A model generated the notes under the pieces. The model searched no databases and had not been told where the DNA came from. It worked only from the letters and a program-made list of their open reading frames with translations. Shown here one piece after another: positions 26,021 through 35,383 of a DNA stretch of 64,000 nucleotides (positions within the stretch are counted from its first letter, which is position 1; each line of letters begins with the position of its first letter). Both the position numbers and the translations under genes were made by a program. This DNA comes from Bacteroidetes bacterium HLUCCA01 (GTDB taxonomy: Bacteria; Bacteroidota; Rhodothermia; Balneolales; HLUCCA01): assembly GCA_001314545.1 (NCBI GenBank), contig LIHN01000015.1, positions 50,821-114,820 of the forward strand, in the 5' to 3' direction.

Positions 26021-27084
26021 TGCAAGCAATGAAAGAGCAATTCATTCACTTGATCCACGACCTTCAGAACCGTATCTGTGTCTCTCTTGAAGAGGTTGAC
26101 GGCAAAGCCCGTTTTGTCATGGACAACTGGAAGCGCGAGGGCGGAGGGGGCGGGAAGACCCGTGTGATTGCCAATGGGAATGTTTTTGAAAAAGGCGGGG
26201 TGAATACCTCGGTAGTACATGGCGTATTGCCCGAGCTGATCCGAAGCCGGTTCGGGGTAGATCAGGGCTGGTTTCTGGCCGCGGGAATTTCTCTGGTCAT
26301 CCATCCCCGTAGTCCCCTGGTCCCAACCGTGCATGCCAACTACCGGTATTTCGAACTGTATGACCACGAGGGAGGCACCTGTGTGGATGCCTGGTTTGGT
26401 GGTGGTGCGGATCTCACTCCGTATTACCTCGACCGGACCGATGCCCGGCATTTTCACCGGGTACATAAGCAGGCCTGCGACCAGGTTGCAGCGGATTTGT
26501 ATCCGGATTTCAAAAAGCAATGTGATGCGTATTTCCACAACACCCACAGGGGGGAGTCGCGGGGTATCGGAGGTATTTTTTATGATTATCTGCGCCCTTT
26601 GGAAATCACCAGGTACCAGGATGAACCAACCCAATCTACGTCCCACACGGTACCGTCGCATGAGGATTCGCGGCAGGGAGTCGATTCAGATTCAGACCGA
26701 GGTCCCCGTACCGTTACCGACTCTGGCAATCATCAGAAAAGCAAGCATTCACTGACCTTTGATCAGCTCTACAATCTTGCCGCTCTTAACGGGCAGGCAT
26801 TCATTGATGCCTATGTTCCCATCGCACGAGAAAAGGCTGGATTACCCTACACAGACGATCAGCGCTACTGGCAGGAGCTTCGCCGCGGGAGGTATGTTGA
26901 ATTCAATCTGATACACGATCGCGGTACGTTGTTTGGCCTGAAAACGAACGGTCGGGTAGAGTCTATTCTGATGAGTCTGCCTCCACGGGTCCGCTGGGAT
27001 TACGATGCCGGACCGCAGGAAGGGACTCCTGAAGCCGCTTTGATTGAGGTTTTAAGACAACCTGTTAACTGGTTGCAGGATTGA
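26020..27084 (+). CDS. hemF: Oxygen-dependent coproporphyrinogen III oxidase with a polar insert
   Basis: 354 residues; the family is usually about 300. All core motifs are present: VHANYRYFE, WFGGGADLTPYYL, HRGESRGIGGIFYDYL, RRGRYVEFNLIHDRGT and SLPPRVRWDY. It uses O2 to convert two propionates to vinyls, implying aerobic or microaerobic life. An insert of about 50 residues (193-243), rich in Ser, Asp, Gln, Thr and Arg and apparently disordered, sits between DYLRPLEI and SLTFDQLYNL. The reading frame is intact through it, and the same region in other HemF proteins is a short connector. Confidence 0.96.
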   Translation: MQAMKEQFIHLIHDLQNRICVSLEEVDGKARFVMDNWKREGGGGGKTRVIANGNVFEKGGVNTSVVHGVLPELIRSRFGVDQGWFLAAGISLVIHPRSPLVPTVHANYRYFELYDHEGGTCVDAWFGGGADLTPYYLDRTDARHFHRVHKQACDQVAADLYPDFKKQCDAYFHNTHRGESRGIGGIFYDYLRPLEITRYQDEPTQSTSHTVPSHEDSRQGVDSDSDRGPRTVTDSGNHQKSKHSLTFDQLYNLAALNGQAFIDAYVPIAREKAGLPYTDDQRYWQELRRGRYVEFNLIHDRGTLFGLKTNGRVESILMSLPPRVRWDYDAGPQEGTPEAALIEVLRQPVNWLQD

Positions 27085-27346
27085 ACGATGCGTTCATAAC
27101 GGTGTAGCCAGGTTTGAATAAACAGCTATACTGGCTCATAAATCGGGGGCCGGACACACCTGAAATAGTACCATCGTGAAAGCCAAAACGGATCAGCAGC
27201 GTTTGCGGACCGGTGTGAATTTCACCGGGGTACACGGTGCGTTGGCAGAAACTACATGCATACCCAAACTATTTGGCGGATGTTGGCGTAGAATGATGGC
27301 ATACTCCCGCATAAGCCGGGGCAAAACACCAATCTAACAGACGGTT

Positions 27347-28900
27347 ATGAAATCATCACTCAAAGCTGCACTCTGGTCAGCGGTTATTTTGTTTTCTGCA
27401 GAGGCAACGCTCGTTGCACAATCTTCAGTAAGTACCCGATGGTGGTCGGCCGACACAGAAACCTATGGATTGCTTCATCGTCCGGTACGGGTTAGTCTGG
27501 TGCCCGGTCTGAGTACCAATGGAACCGATGCCACCCGGTACAGCGCGCGTTATTCACTGAACCTGATAGCCGGATACCATGGCGGACTGGAAGACGGCTA
27601 TGAAATCGGGCTGATTAATATCAACAAATACTACACCTACGCCCGATTTCAGCTGGGTGGGGTCAATGTTTCCGGCGGGGATATGGCCGGCGTTAACCTG
27701 GGTTTTATCGGGAACTATGCCCATAAGGATTTGTTCGGCATTCAGCTTGCCGGAGGGTTGAATTTAACACCCGGAGAATCCGGTGGACTGCAGCTGGCCG
27801 GGTTGGCCAATATGGCCGGTGGCGACCTGGGGGGCATGCACTATGCCGGTCTTATGAACATCTCCGGAGGGGAAATCGGCGGACTGCAGCTGGCGGGGGT
27901 TTTCAATGGGTCCCGCGGTGAAATGGGCGGGGTTCAACTGGCTGGTATTGGTAATTTCTCCGGTGCTGATATGGGTGGATTGCAGCTGGCGGGAATTGGT
28001 AATATTGCAGTAGGGGATGCCGGGGGACTTCAGGTTACCGGATTATTTGCATCTGCGGGCCGCGATCTTGGCGGGTTGATTGTAACCGGCGGGGTTGTCC
28101 TTGCTGGTAGCGATGCAGCTGGCATGATGATCTCCGGATTAGGAACCGTTGCCGGCAACGGTATTGAAGGTATGGCCGTATCAGGCATCGGAAATCTTGC
28201 TTCCGGAAATATTTCAGGCCTGGCAGTCAGTGGAATCGGTAATGCCGCCAACGAGCTGGAAGGTCTCATTGTAGCCGGAATCGGTAATGTTGGTCAGGAT
28301 ATCAGCGGGCTGAGTGTTGCCGGGCTTTTCAATGTCTCCTATGCGGCAACAGGACTTCAGGTAGCCCCTTTCAACGTTGCCCGTCACTTCGAGGGAATGC
28401 CGGTCGGGCTGATCAGCTTATATGGCAATGGTCGGAAAAACATAGACATTTGGGGTGATGAACTTGGATTTGTTTCAGCAGGTCTGAAAACGGGAACCAT
28501 CGCCAATCACAATCTTCTTTCGTTTGGTTTCAATCCTGCCATCACCGATCGTGATGTATTTCAGCTGGCCTGGCATGTTGGTCGGATCAAGACCCTGGAT
28601 GAGGCCTGGAACCGACCGTCACTGGACCGCTATTTCGTCAAACGGGACTGGTCGTTCACGGTACTTATAGACGGAGACCGCGATCTTGTCGATCGTAACC
28701 ATCTGATTCGTTACCGCTACTTGCTGGGGGTTCAGCCTGCAGCCGGATTTGGATTATATGGTGGACCGGTCTTAACCATGTATGTTTCGGATCACCCTGA
28801 GCGCGACGATTTTACACCGTACACTATATATGAGACCAGCAGGGGGGATGTCGACTACCGCTTCTGGGTAGGGTTAACGATGGGAGTGCAATTGTTTTAA
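27347..28900 (+). CDS. Surface-type protein with 16-residue GGLQLAG repeats (LA_2272-like)
   Basis: 517 residues. A signal peptide ends near ATLVAQ. From about residue 146 the chain consists of nine successive 16-residue units of the form GGLQLAGIGN followed by six variable residues (often ending GDL/GEM), then about three 15-residue units to about 335. Weaker copies occur before 146. The regular Gly and hydrophobic spacing suggests a beta-solenoid. The C-terminal third is predicted-beta, ends in VGLTMGVQLF and may be membrane-anchored. It resembles the LA_2272 surface-repeat family named from Leptospira, by my recollection only. It sits between hemF and hemB, 262 nt after hemF. No known haem role. 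Confidence 0.75.
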   Translation: MKSSLKAALWSAVILFSAEATLVAQSSVSTRWWSADTETYGLLHRPVRVSLVPGLSTNGTDATRYSARYSLNLIAGYHGGLEDGYEIGLININKYYTYARFQLGGVNVSGGDMAGVNLGFIGNYAHKDLFGIQLAGGLNLTPGESGGLQLAGLANMAGGDLGGMHYAGLMNISGGEIGGLQLAGVFNGSRGEMGGVQLAGIGNFSGADMGGLQLAGIGNIAVGDAGGLQVTGLFASAGRDLGGLIVTGGVVLAGSDAAGMMISGLGTVAGNGIEGMAVSGIGNLASGNISGLAVSGIGNAANELEGLIVAGIGNVGQDISGLSVAGLFNVSYAATGLQVAPFNVARHFEGMPVGLISLYGNGRKNIDIWGDELGFVSAGLKTGTIANHNLLSFGFNPAITDRDVFQLAWHVGRIKTLDEAWNRPSLDRYFVKRDWSFTVLIDGDRDLVDRNHLIRYRYLLGVQPAAGFGLYGGPVLTMYVSDHPERDDFTPYTIYETSRGDVDYRFWVGLTMGVQLF

Positions 28901-28944
28901 ACCCTGCATAATTCGTATCATTGTTTAGCAGATTTATTCACTTC

Positions 28945-28976
28945 GTACAGCCGGCACGCCCGGCTGTACTGCTTTT
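28945..28976 (+). terminator. Strong hairpin between the repeat-protein gene and hemB
   Basis: A perfect 10-bp stem (GTACAGCCGG at 28945-28954 with CCGGCTGTAC at 28960-28969) and a 5-nt loop, followed by TGCTTTT. It ends only 15-22 nt before the hemB ATG. It may terminate the repeat-protein transcript, or act as an mRNA structure controlling hemB. Confidence 0.65.
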
Positions 28977-28990
28977 AACCGGCTACCGTT

Positions 28991-29968
28991 ATGCATATTC
29001 GTCCGCGCAGACTTCGCACAGGCACCTCTATCCGTTCAATGGCTACCGAACACACCCTCGGAGCTTCCAACCTGATTGCCCCGGTTTTTATTGTAGAAGG
29101 CAGCAATGTACAGGAAGAAATACCTTCCATGCCCAACTACTTCCGCTACTCGCTGGATCTTGCCGTTGAAGAGGCCAAAACATTGTTTACCCTGGGCGTT
29201 CCGGCGGTACTGCTGTTTATCAAGGCCGACGACGCGCTCAAAGATAACAAAGGTACAGAGGCTGTAAATCCGGACGGGTTGATGCAACGCAGTATCCGGG
29301 CTATCAAGGCCGCTGCTCCGGAACTTGTAGTCATGACCGATGTGGCCCTGGATCCATACTCCTCTTTTGGTCACGACGGAATTGTTGAAAATGGACAGGT
29401 TGTCAATGATCCAACAGTACAGGTCCTTGCTCAGATGGCAGTGAGTCATGCTGCGGCCGGCGCCGATTTCGTGGCACCCTCGGATATGATGGACGGCCGT
29501 GTAGCGGCCATTCGGGAGGCCCTTGAAGTATCCGGTTTCCCCAATACAGGTATTATGTCGTACAGTGCCAAATATGCCTCCTGCTTTTATGGACCGTTCC
29601 GGGATGCCCTGGATTCCGCGCCCGGGTTCGGTGATAAAAAAACCTATCAGATGAATCCGGCGAACATTCGCGAGGCCATTCGCGAGACCCTGCTTGATGT
29701 GGAGGAGGGAGCCGACATCGTGATGGTCAAACCCGGTGTACCGTACCTGGATGTTGTCAGAGCGGTCAGGGAGCATGTAGATATTCCGGTTGCAGCATAT
29801 CACGTCAGTGGGGAGTATGCCATGATTAAAGCGGCTGCTGCCCGCGGCTGGCTTAACGAAGAGCAGGCTGTCATGGAAACCATGCTGAGCTTTCGCAGGG
29901 CCGGAGCCGATTTGATTGCCACGTATTTTTGTAAGGATATCATCCGGATGCTGCAATCTGTGAGATAG
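28991..29968 (+). CDS. hemB: Porphobilinogen synthase (delta-aminolevulinic acid dehydratase)
   Basis: 325 residues. Two aminolevulinates are condensed to porphobilinogen. The active-site lysines are Lys194 in SYSAKYAS and Lys247 in MVKPGV. The metal region reads DVALDPYSSFGHDG (117-130). The three zinc-binding cysteines of the animal/E. coli type are replaced by Ala, Asp and Asp, indicating a Mg2+/K+-type enzyme. N-terminal arm RPRRLRTG and APVFIVEG are conserved. It is last in the main hem run, preceded by a strong hairpin that may uncouple it from upstream genes. Confidence 0.97.
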   Translation: MHIRPRRLRTGTSIRSMATEHTLGASNLIAPVFIVEGSNVQEEIPSMPNYFRYSLDLAVEEAKTLFTLGVPAVLLFIKADDALKDNKGTEAVNPDGLMQRSIRAIKAAAPELVVMTDVALDPYSSFGHDGIVENGQVVNDPTVQVLAQMAVSHAAAGADFVAPSDMMDGRVAAIREALEVSGFPNTGIMSYSAKYASCFYGPFRDALDSAPGFGDKKTYQMNPANIREAIRETLLDVEEGADIVMVKPGVPYLDVVRAVREHVDIPVAAYHVSGEYAMIKAAAARGWLNEEQAVMETMLSFRRAGADLIATYFCKDIIRMLQSVR

Positions 29969-30191
29969 GTCAGCCTGATCAGGCCCCCGGTCGGTATCGT
30001 CCGGGAGGCGACTATCCGGCACAGCGGAACTTTCCTGTTCACCAGGCAGATTGCTTTTTTGCGGTGGTATACGGCAAAAGCTGCGGCGTGGCACAAATGT
30101 GAACCCGGTGAGTTAATTTGAGGTTTTCCTTTTATGGGAATTAATCCCTACGTTGTCTTTTTGTGTCGTTAACTACCTAAACTAACTGTCT

Positions 30192-31859
30192 ATGCAAGGT
30201 TTTAAAGCGATAGCAACCGGTTTTGTTGCCGGAGTGCTGATAATGGGTGCTGTCTGGTTGTTTTCTTCTCAACGCAGTGACGATGGAATCACAACATCCG
30301 ATATTGCCGTAGCTGAGAAGCTGGCGGGTCTCAGCTTTACTCAGGCTCACCGTGACACCATGCTGGAAGGGGTGCAGGATGCCGTGGAAGGCTACCGGGC
30401 GCTTCGGGAGCTGGAGATCAGCAACGAGGTCTGGCCATCTGTGCAGTTTAATCCGCTGGTTAGCGGAATCACGTTGCCTGAAACGCAGTATCCGCGCGAA
30501 TGGGACTTGCCGCAAGATATCGTAATGCCCGAAAACAGGGATGACCTGGCTTTTTATACCGTTGCCGAACTTGCCTACCTCATCCGGACAAGAGCACTGA
30601 CCTCGGTAGAGCTGACACAAATATTCCTCGACCGGATTGACCGCTTCGATGCGCAACTGAATGTTATTGTTACTCTTACCGAGGAGCTTGCCCTTGAGCA
30701 GGCACTTCGGGCCGACCAGGAGATAGCCTCGGGTCGTTACCGTGGTCCGCTTCATGGCATTCCCTATTTAACCAAAGACCTGCTGGCATTATCCGGATAT
30801 CCGACTACCTGGGGAGCCATGCCCTATCGTGATCAGATGATCGATGAGACCGCCACCGTAATCGCCCGACTGGAGCAGGCTGGTGCCGTACACCTTGCCA
30901 AGGTATCCCTGGGGGCACTGGCATGGGGAGACGTTTGGTTTAAAGCCCGTACCAATTCACCCTGGAACACCGAAATGGGTGCGAGCGGATCGAGCGCCGG
31001 TTCTTCGGCAGGAGTTGCCGCCGGATTCGCGGCCTTTGCCATTGGCAGCGAAACGTACGGTTCTATCGTATCCCCCGCTACCCGAAACGGAGTTTCGGGA
31101 CTTCGGCCAACGTATGGTCGGGTCAGTCGTCACGGTGCTATGGCATTGAGCTGGACCATGGACAAGCTCGGTCCTATTACCCGAAGTGCCGAAGATGCCG
31201 GACTGGTATTTGAGGCAATCTACGGTCCTGACGGGCTGGACCCGTCTTTGATTGATGTTCCGTTTAATTATCGTGCGGATGTTGATTTCAGCCGGTTGCG
31301 TATCGGATATCTGGAAACGGCCTTTGATGCTGAATATCCGGGCAGGGAACATGATCAGGCTACCCTGGAAACCCTGCGTGAACTCGGTGCCCGGCTGGTA
31401 CCGATAGCCATGCCCGATTTCCCGGTTGGTCCGGTCATTCAGATGCTGAATGTGGAAGCCGCGGCTGCCTTTGACGAGTTCACCCGAAGTGGCGAGGACG
31501 CACAGCTGGTTCGCCAGGTACGCAACGCCTGGCCCAACGTTTTCCGCACCGCGCGATTTGTGCCGGCCGTTGAATACCTACAAGCCTCAAGAGCGCGAAC
31601 TTTATTACAACAGGAAATGGCTCAGGCCATCCGGGACGTAGACGTGTATATCACTCCTTCGTTTGCCGGAGGGAACCTTCCCATAACCAACTTGACCGGT
31701 CACCCAACCGTTGTAGTACCCAATGGATTCAACGCTGAGGGTATGCCTACCAGTATAACCTTCAGCGGACACCTGTTTGACGAGGGCAGCGTACTTGCAC
31801 TGGCACGTGCTTATCAGCAGGTCACCGACTTCCACAAACAACGGCCTCCGGGATTCTGA
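30192..31859 (+). CDS. Membrane-anchored amidase-signature hydrolase
   Basis: 555 residues. An N-terminal hydrophobic segment (about 5-26, ATGFVAGVLIMGAVWLF) acts as signal anchor, so the enzyme is probably periplasmic. The amidase-signature core begins near residue 120 (YTVAELAYLIRTRALTSVEL). The Ser-cisSer-Lys triad comprises Lys in PYLTKDLLA, the GASGSSAGSSAG glycine/serine loop, and the nucleophile in SETYGSIVSPATRNG. The long N-terminal extension is unusual for GatA-like enzymes and points to a stand-alone amidase with unknown substrate. It begins 223 nt after hemB and is followed by the kinase gene after 36 nt. Confidence 0.87.
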   Translation: MQGFKAIATGFVAGVLIMGAVWLFSSQRSDDGITTSDIAVAEKLAGLSFTQAHRDTMLEGVQDAVEGYRALRELEISNEVWPSVQFNPLVSGITLPETQYPREWDLPQDIVMPENRDDLAFYTVAELAYLIRTRALTSVELTQIFLDRIDRFDAQLNVIVTLTEELALEQALRADQEIASGRYRGPLHGIPYLTKDLLALSGYPTTWGAMPYRDQMIDETATVIARLEQAGAVHLAKVSLGALAWGDVWFKARTNSPWNTEMGASGSSAGSSAGVAAGFAAFAIGSETYGSIVSPATRNGVSGLRPTYGRVSRHGAMALSWTMDKLGPITRSAEDAGLVFEAIYGPDGLDPSLIDVPFNYRADVDFSRLRIGYLETAFDAEYPGREHDQATLETLRELGARLVPIAMPDFPVGPVIQMLNVEAAAAFDEFTRSGEDAQLVRQVRNAWPNVFRTARFVPAVEYLQASRARTLLQQEMAQAIRDVDVYITPSFAGGNLPITNLTGHPTVVVPNGFNAEGMPTSITFSGHLFDEGSVLALARAYQQVTDFHKQRPPGF

Positions 31860-31895
31860 CAACCGGTTCACGGCCGCTTCGCACAGACCAGTTTT

Positions 31896-33176
31896 ATGCC
31901 CAAAAAAGTAACGTTCTCCGCTTTTCTGCTGGAACTCCGGTTTCCGTACCTGGTAGGGACCTCTTTCCTGATTTTCGGCCTCATTTACGGTGCGTTCGAA
32001 ATTTTCGAGTTCACTGTAAATGTACGCCTGGATGCCAGGACCATGAGCTATCTGCACTTTACCCGCGGAGTTCTGACCACCGTAGCGTTATTAGGCTGGA
32101 TTGCCTGGACGCTTTACGAGTACCGGGCAAAATTTCAACAGGTAGTCAGACAACATGACGATCAGTTTGTACGCATTCTTGACAACACCTCCGAAGCCGT
32201 GGTCGTAACAGACGCTAATCACAAAATTACGTTTTGGAACAAAGCCGCCAGCGCCATACTGGGTTGGAAGCGCGAAGAAGTGGTCGGTTTTTCCATTACC
32301 ACCATACTGCGACTGCCGGCCGTGGCTGCCATTGCCCCGCACGGAAATCAGGAGATTGAAATTGAAGTTCGCGACAAAAGCGGAAAAAACAGGTTCCTGT
32401 CTGTTTCGGTGAATACGTTGCAGGATGAAAATTCCCGTCCGGAGTCGCACACGTATCTTATGCGGGATCTCACCGAACGGGCTATCCGCCAGGCTCAGAT
32501 GGAGCGGAATGAACGGCTGGCGAGCCTGGGTCATATGGCCGCCGGTGTTGCCCATGAAATCGGAAATCCGCTGACGGCCATTTCCTCGGTTATCCAGCTT
32601 TTGCAGCGCCGAATCCAGGACCCTGTGCAGCTCAGGCAGCTGGAAAGAGTGAGGGAAAATATCAGTCGGATCACCAAAATTGTCCGGGATCTGGTGGATT
32701 TTTCACGGCCGGCATCCCCGGAAGTCAGCCGGTTGAATGTCAACGACCCCATCCGTGATTCCATCGGCCTGCTTCGTCATGACGCGCGGTGCCGAAACGT
32801 CGATTTTCAACTGCAGCTGCAACCCGATCTTCCCACAATTCAGGCAGTGCCCGACCATTTTTATCAGGTAATGCTTAACCTGCTGCTCAATGCCGTAGAT
32901 GCCACCGCTGAGACCACAAAACCTGTGATTCGGATTTCAACACTGGTTGTATCCGGCCAAATTGAAATCGCAGTGAATGACAACGGTCCGGGCATACCTG
33001 CCTCAGTTAAATCCCAGATATTTGAGCCGTTCTTTACCACCAAGCAGGTTGGCAAGGGAACAGGCCTGGGACTGGCGGTCAGTCACACCATCATTTCCGG
33101 GATGGGCGGTACGCTGGAAGCGGATTCTGTGCCCGGAAATACCACATTTAAAATCAGTATACCCATCCAAAAATGA
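31896..33176 (+). CDS. PAS-domain sensor histidine kinase, NtrB/AtoS type
   Basis: 426 residues. Two membrane helices (about 18-38 and 52-70) enclose a very short periplasmic loop. A PAS domain follows (about 85-190; [22 protein letters not shown]). The HisKA domain has phospho-acceptor His in [13 protein letters not shown] (about 218), and the HATPase domain has [17 protein letters not shown] and [15 protein letters not shown]. The tiny extracytoplasmic part suggests sensing in the membrane or cytoplasm. Its stop overlaps the regulator start (ATGA), so the two form a cognate pair. Confidence 0.95.
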   Translation: MPKKVTFSAFLLELRFPYLVGTSFLIFGLIYGAFEIFEFTVNVRLDARTMSYLHFTRGVLTTVALLGWIAWTLYEYRAKFQQVVRQHDDQFVRILDNTSEAVVVTDANHKITFWNKAASAILGWKREEVVGFSITTILRLPAVAAIAPHGNQEIEIEVRDKSGKNRFLSVSVNTLQDENSRPESHTYLMRDLTERAIRQAQMERNERLASLGHMAAGVAHEIGNPLTAISSVIQLLQRRIQDPVQLRQLERVRENISRITKIVRDLVDFSRPASPEVSRLNVNDPIRDSIGLLRHDARCRNVDFQLQLQPDLPTIQAVPDHFYQVMLNLLLNAVDATAETTKPVIRISTLVVSGQIEIAVNDNGPGIPASVKSQIFEPFFTTKQVGKGTGLGLAVSHTIISGMGGTLEADSVPGNTTFKISIPIQK

Positions 33177-34567
33177 GCATTACCATTCTCGTAACCGATG
33201 ACGAAAGTATTATCCGGGATTCCATAGCGGAGTTTCTGGAATCGGAGGGGTACCAGACCATGACCGCCTCAAACGGGGAAGAAGCACTGGAGATTGTCAA
33301 GAAGCACGATATAGACCTGCTGCTTTCCGACGTACGGATGCCCGGCATTGATGGAATCGAGTTGATGAACGAGGTAAACCTAATTTCATCCGAAACCCTC
33401 ATCATCCTCATGACAGCCTTCGCCAGTGTTGAGTCGGCTATTCAGGCACTGCGTAGTGGTGCCGCTGACTATATGCTCAAGCCCCTGGATTTTGAGGAGC
33501 TGCTGATGCGAATACAGGCCATTCTGGAACGCCGGAATCTGATCCGCGAAAACCGCTACATGCGGGAAGTCATCGACAGGTCCTACAATTTTGGGTTTAT
33601 TATTGGTGAGAGTCAGGTGATGAAAGACCTCTATCGGGTTATAGAGAAGGTTGGTGCTACACGGTCGACCGTACTGGTTACAGGTCCTTCGGGTTCTGGC
33701 AAGGAGCTCATCGCCCGTGCACTTCATCAGCGTAGTGAGCGTAAAAACAAGCCCTTTGTGGCTATAAACTGCGGGTCGATCCCTGAATCACTGTTTGAAT
33801 CCGAGCTGTTTGGTCACCGAAAGGGATCTTTCACCGGAGCAGTAACCGATCGTGACGGTCATTTTGTGCTGGCAAACGGCGGCACCTTGTTTCTGGATGA
33901 AATCGGTGAAATGCCGCTTTCAATGCAGGTAAAGTTATTGCGTGTACTCCAGGAAAGCCATGTATCTCCGGTTGGTGCCGCCAAGCCGGTAGCCGTGGAT
34001 GTGCGCATTATTGCAGCTACAAACCGGAATCTTGAAAAAGAAGTGGAGGACGGACGGTTTCGCGAAGACCTGTTCTATCGGCTGAATATTATTCGAATCA
34101 ACGCCCCCGGACTCTCGCAGCGCCGGGATGACATCCCGCTGCTGGCACAGTATTTTCTGGAAAAACACAATCGTGAACTGCGGACCTCCGTGAAAGGCGT
34201 GAGTAAGGAAGCCTTGCAACTTATGATGCAGCACGAGTGGAAAGGACAGGTGCGGGAGCTGCAAAATGTGATGGAGCGGGCCGTTCTGCTAACCGAAAGT
34301 GAGTTTATTCAGCCTGAGGACCTGCCATTTGGTGACATCAAAACGGGCGGTTTGGCTGCTGCTGACACGACTTCATCGGATGCCGTTTTACAGGAAGCCG
34401 GAGCTGCGCCCCTTAACGATGTAGTGGCTTCCTTTGAAAAGCAGTACATCCGGCATATGCTTGATAAGTTCGAGGGCAACCGCAGTGAAACGGCCCGGGC
34501 GCTTCACATTGACCCTAGCACGTTGTATCGGAAAATGGAAAAGCTGGGTCTTACATCTGAACTGTGA
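33173..34567 (+). CDS. NtrC-family sigma-54-dependent response regulator
   Basis: 464 residues with the full three-domain plan. The receiver domain has phospho-acceptor Asp53 in LLLSDVRMPG. The AAA+ domain has Walker A GPSGSGKELIAR, the sigma-54 contact loop as GSFTGA (Ser replacing the usual Ala of GAFTGA), Walker B GGTLFLDEIGEMP and the arginine-finger region. The Fis-type HTH is NRSETARALHIDPSTLYRKMEKLGL. It would bind enhancers and open sigma-54 promoters when phosphorylated by the upstream kinase. Two perfect sigma-54 promoters and dyad sites lie 1.4-1.8 kb downstream (35993-36321). Confidence 0.96.
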   Translation: MSITILVTDDESIIRDSIAEFLESEGYQTMTASNGEEALEIVKKHDIDLLLSDVRMPGIDGIELMNEVNLISSETLIILMTAFASVESAIQALRSGAADYMLKPLDFEELLMRIQAILERRNLIRENRYMREVIDRSYNFGFIIGESQVMKDLYRVIEKVGATRSTVLVTGPSGSGKELIARALHQRSERKNKPFVAINCGSIPESLFESELFGHRKGSFTGAVTDRDGHFVLANGGTLFLDEIGEMPLSMQVKLLRVLQESHVSPVGAAKPVAVDVRIIAATNRNLEKEVEDGRFREDLFYRLNIIRINAPGLSQRRDDIPLLAQYFLEKHNRELRTSVKGVSKEALQLMMQHEWKGQVRELQNVMERAVLLTESEFIQPEDLPFGDIKTGGLAAADTTSSDAVLQEAGAAPLNDVVASFEKQYIRHMLDKFEGNRSETARALHIDPSTLYRKMEKLGLTSEL

Positions 34568-34711
34568 GTGGAATGCGCATTTTCCGGATAAATGGTTGAT
34601 TACCGGGTAGTGCCGGGGTAAACCCGGAAAAGTTACATCGAAAAGACTGGCGAGTTCTGATGCCGCAAGATACGGCGACCGGGCTGCTGTGATACGACCC
34701 CATGTAATAGA

Positions 34712-35383
34712 TTATTGCAGCTGAACTACGGTATCACAGCTTCGAAGACATAGTGTCACGTCAAAATGAACCACAAGCGTGTCATCCACCTTAATCAGTC
34801 CCATCATGGGTGATGGGGGCGTAAGTCCGAACTCACTCATGGCAATACGGTGTGATCCGCGTATGCGAAACTGCCATGGGCCAAGGAATTTGCCTTCAAC
34901 CTGTATCTCTTCTTGTTTCTCATTGCCCGAAATGGTTAATCCGCCCCAGGTGCTGATGTCAAAGACAAATAACTCATCATCAACTTCCAGTCCCATCAGT
35001 TGATTTCTGTCGAGCCGGTAGGTGATATAGGGATGTTGCCTGAAATTAAGTGTGTTTTTCATGTCCCGATTTATGCCGCCTCTCCCGCAGTCCAGTTTGT
35101 CAACCGGTATGTGAACTTCCAGCATAACATCACCGTGCGGAGCCGGTACCCGGGAGAGGGTATCCAGGCCAGCGAGCCCTCCATAGGTGGTGATTTCGGT
35201 GGCTCTGCATGAAAAGTCCACAACGTTCGCACTGCCTTCCAGCCACAGGCGAGACTCCGGCAATACGGCAAAAGGCATCCGTTCAGCGAAGATGACCGGA
35301 GCACCATTGGGCTGTCCCGCCGTTTCACGGGGAGTGAAAACGGCGGCAACCAGCAGAACTACTATGAAAAGTTTATTGTGCAT
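34712..35383 (-). CDS. YceI-like periplasmic protein, cysteine-containing
   Basis: 223 residues with a signal peptide (cleavage near ETAG-Q, about residue 23). The body follows the YceI lipocalin-like barrel pattern: LWLEGSANVVDFSCRA, VHIPVDKLDCGRGGINRDMKNTL, HPYITYRLDRNQL and FGLTPPSPMMGLIKVDDTLVV. YceI relatives bind long isoprenoids or amphiphiles. Four cysteines in the mature part (59, 99, 212, 216) could form disulfides; the upstream paralogue has none. It overlaps the upstream yceI gene by 11 nt, so the two are coupled and would share the sigma-54 promoter at 35993-36009. Convergent with the response-regulator gene. Confidence 0.82.
   Translation of the reverse strand: MHNKLFIVVLLVAAVFTPRETAGQPNGAPVIFAERMPFAVLPESRLWLEGSANVVDFSCRATEITTYGGLAGLDTLSRVPAPHGDVMLEVHIPVDKLDCGRGGINRDMKNTLNFRQHPYITYRLDRNQLMGLEVDDELFVFDISTWGGLTISGNEKQEEIQVEGKFLGPWQFRIRGSHRIAMSEFGLTPPSPMMGLIKVDDTLVVHFDVTLCLRSCDTVVQLQ

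Noticed and set aside
25025..26029. 334-residue open frame antisense to hemE
   Set aside because: Covers the whole UroD gene in the opposite direction with no family motif; a shadow frame.
27250..27290. TTGGCAGA...ATGC and TTTGGCGG...TTGGC resembling sigma-54 elements before the repeat-protein gene
   Set aside because: GG-to-GC spacing is wrong (14 nt in the first) and key bases are missing.
27700..28350. Periodic DNA repeats that might be a minisatellite or CRISPR-like array
   Set aside because: The 48-nt period encodes the 16-residue protein repeat. Copies vary, there are no unique spacers and no cas genes.
29036..30094. 352-residue open frame antisense to hemB
   Set aside because: Antisense to a clearly real hemB; no recognisable domain, His/Gly/Arg-rich composition typical of shadow translations.
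34600..34640. Hairpin CCGGGGTAAACCCGG after the response-regulator gene
   Set aside because: Only a 5-bp stem with a 4-5 nt loop and no T-run, so no basis to call a terminator.
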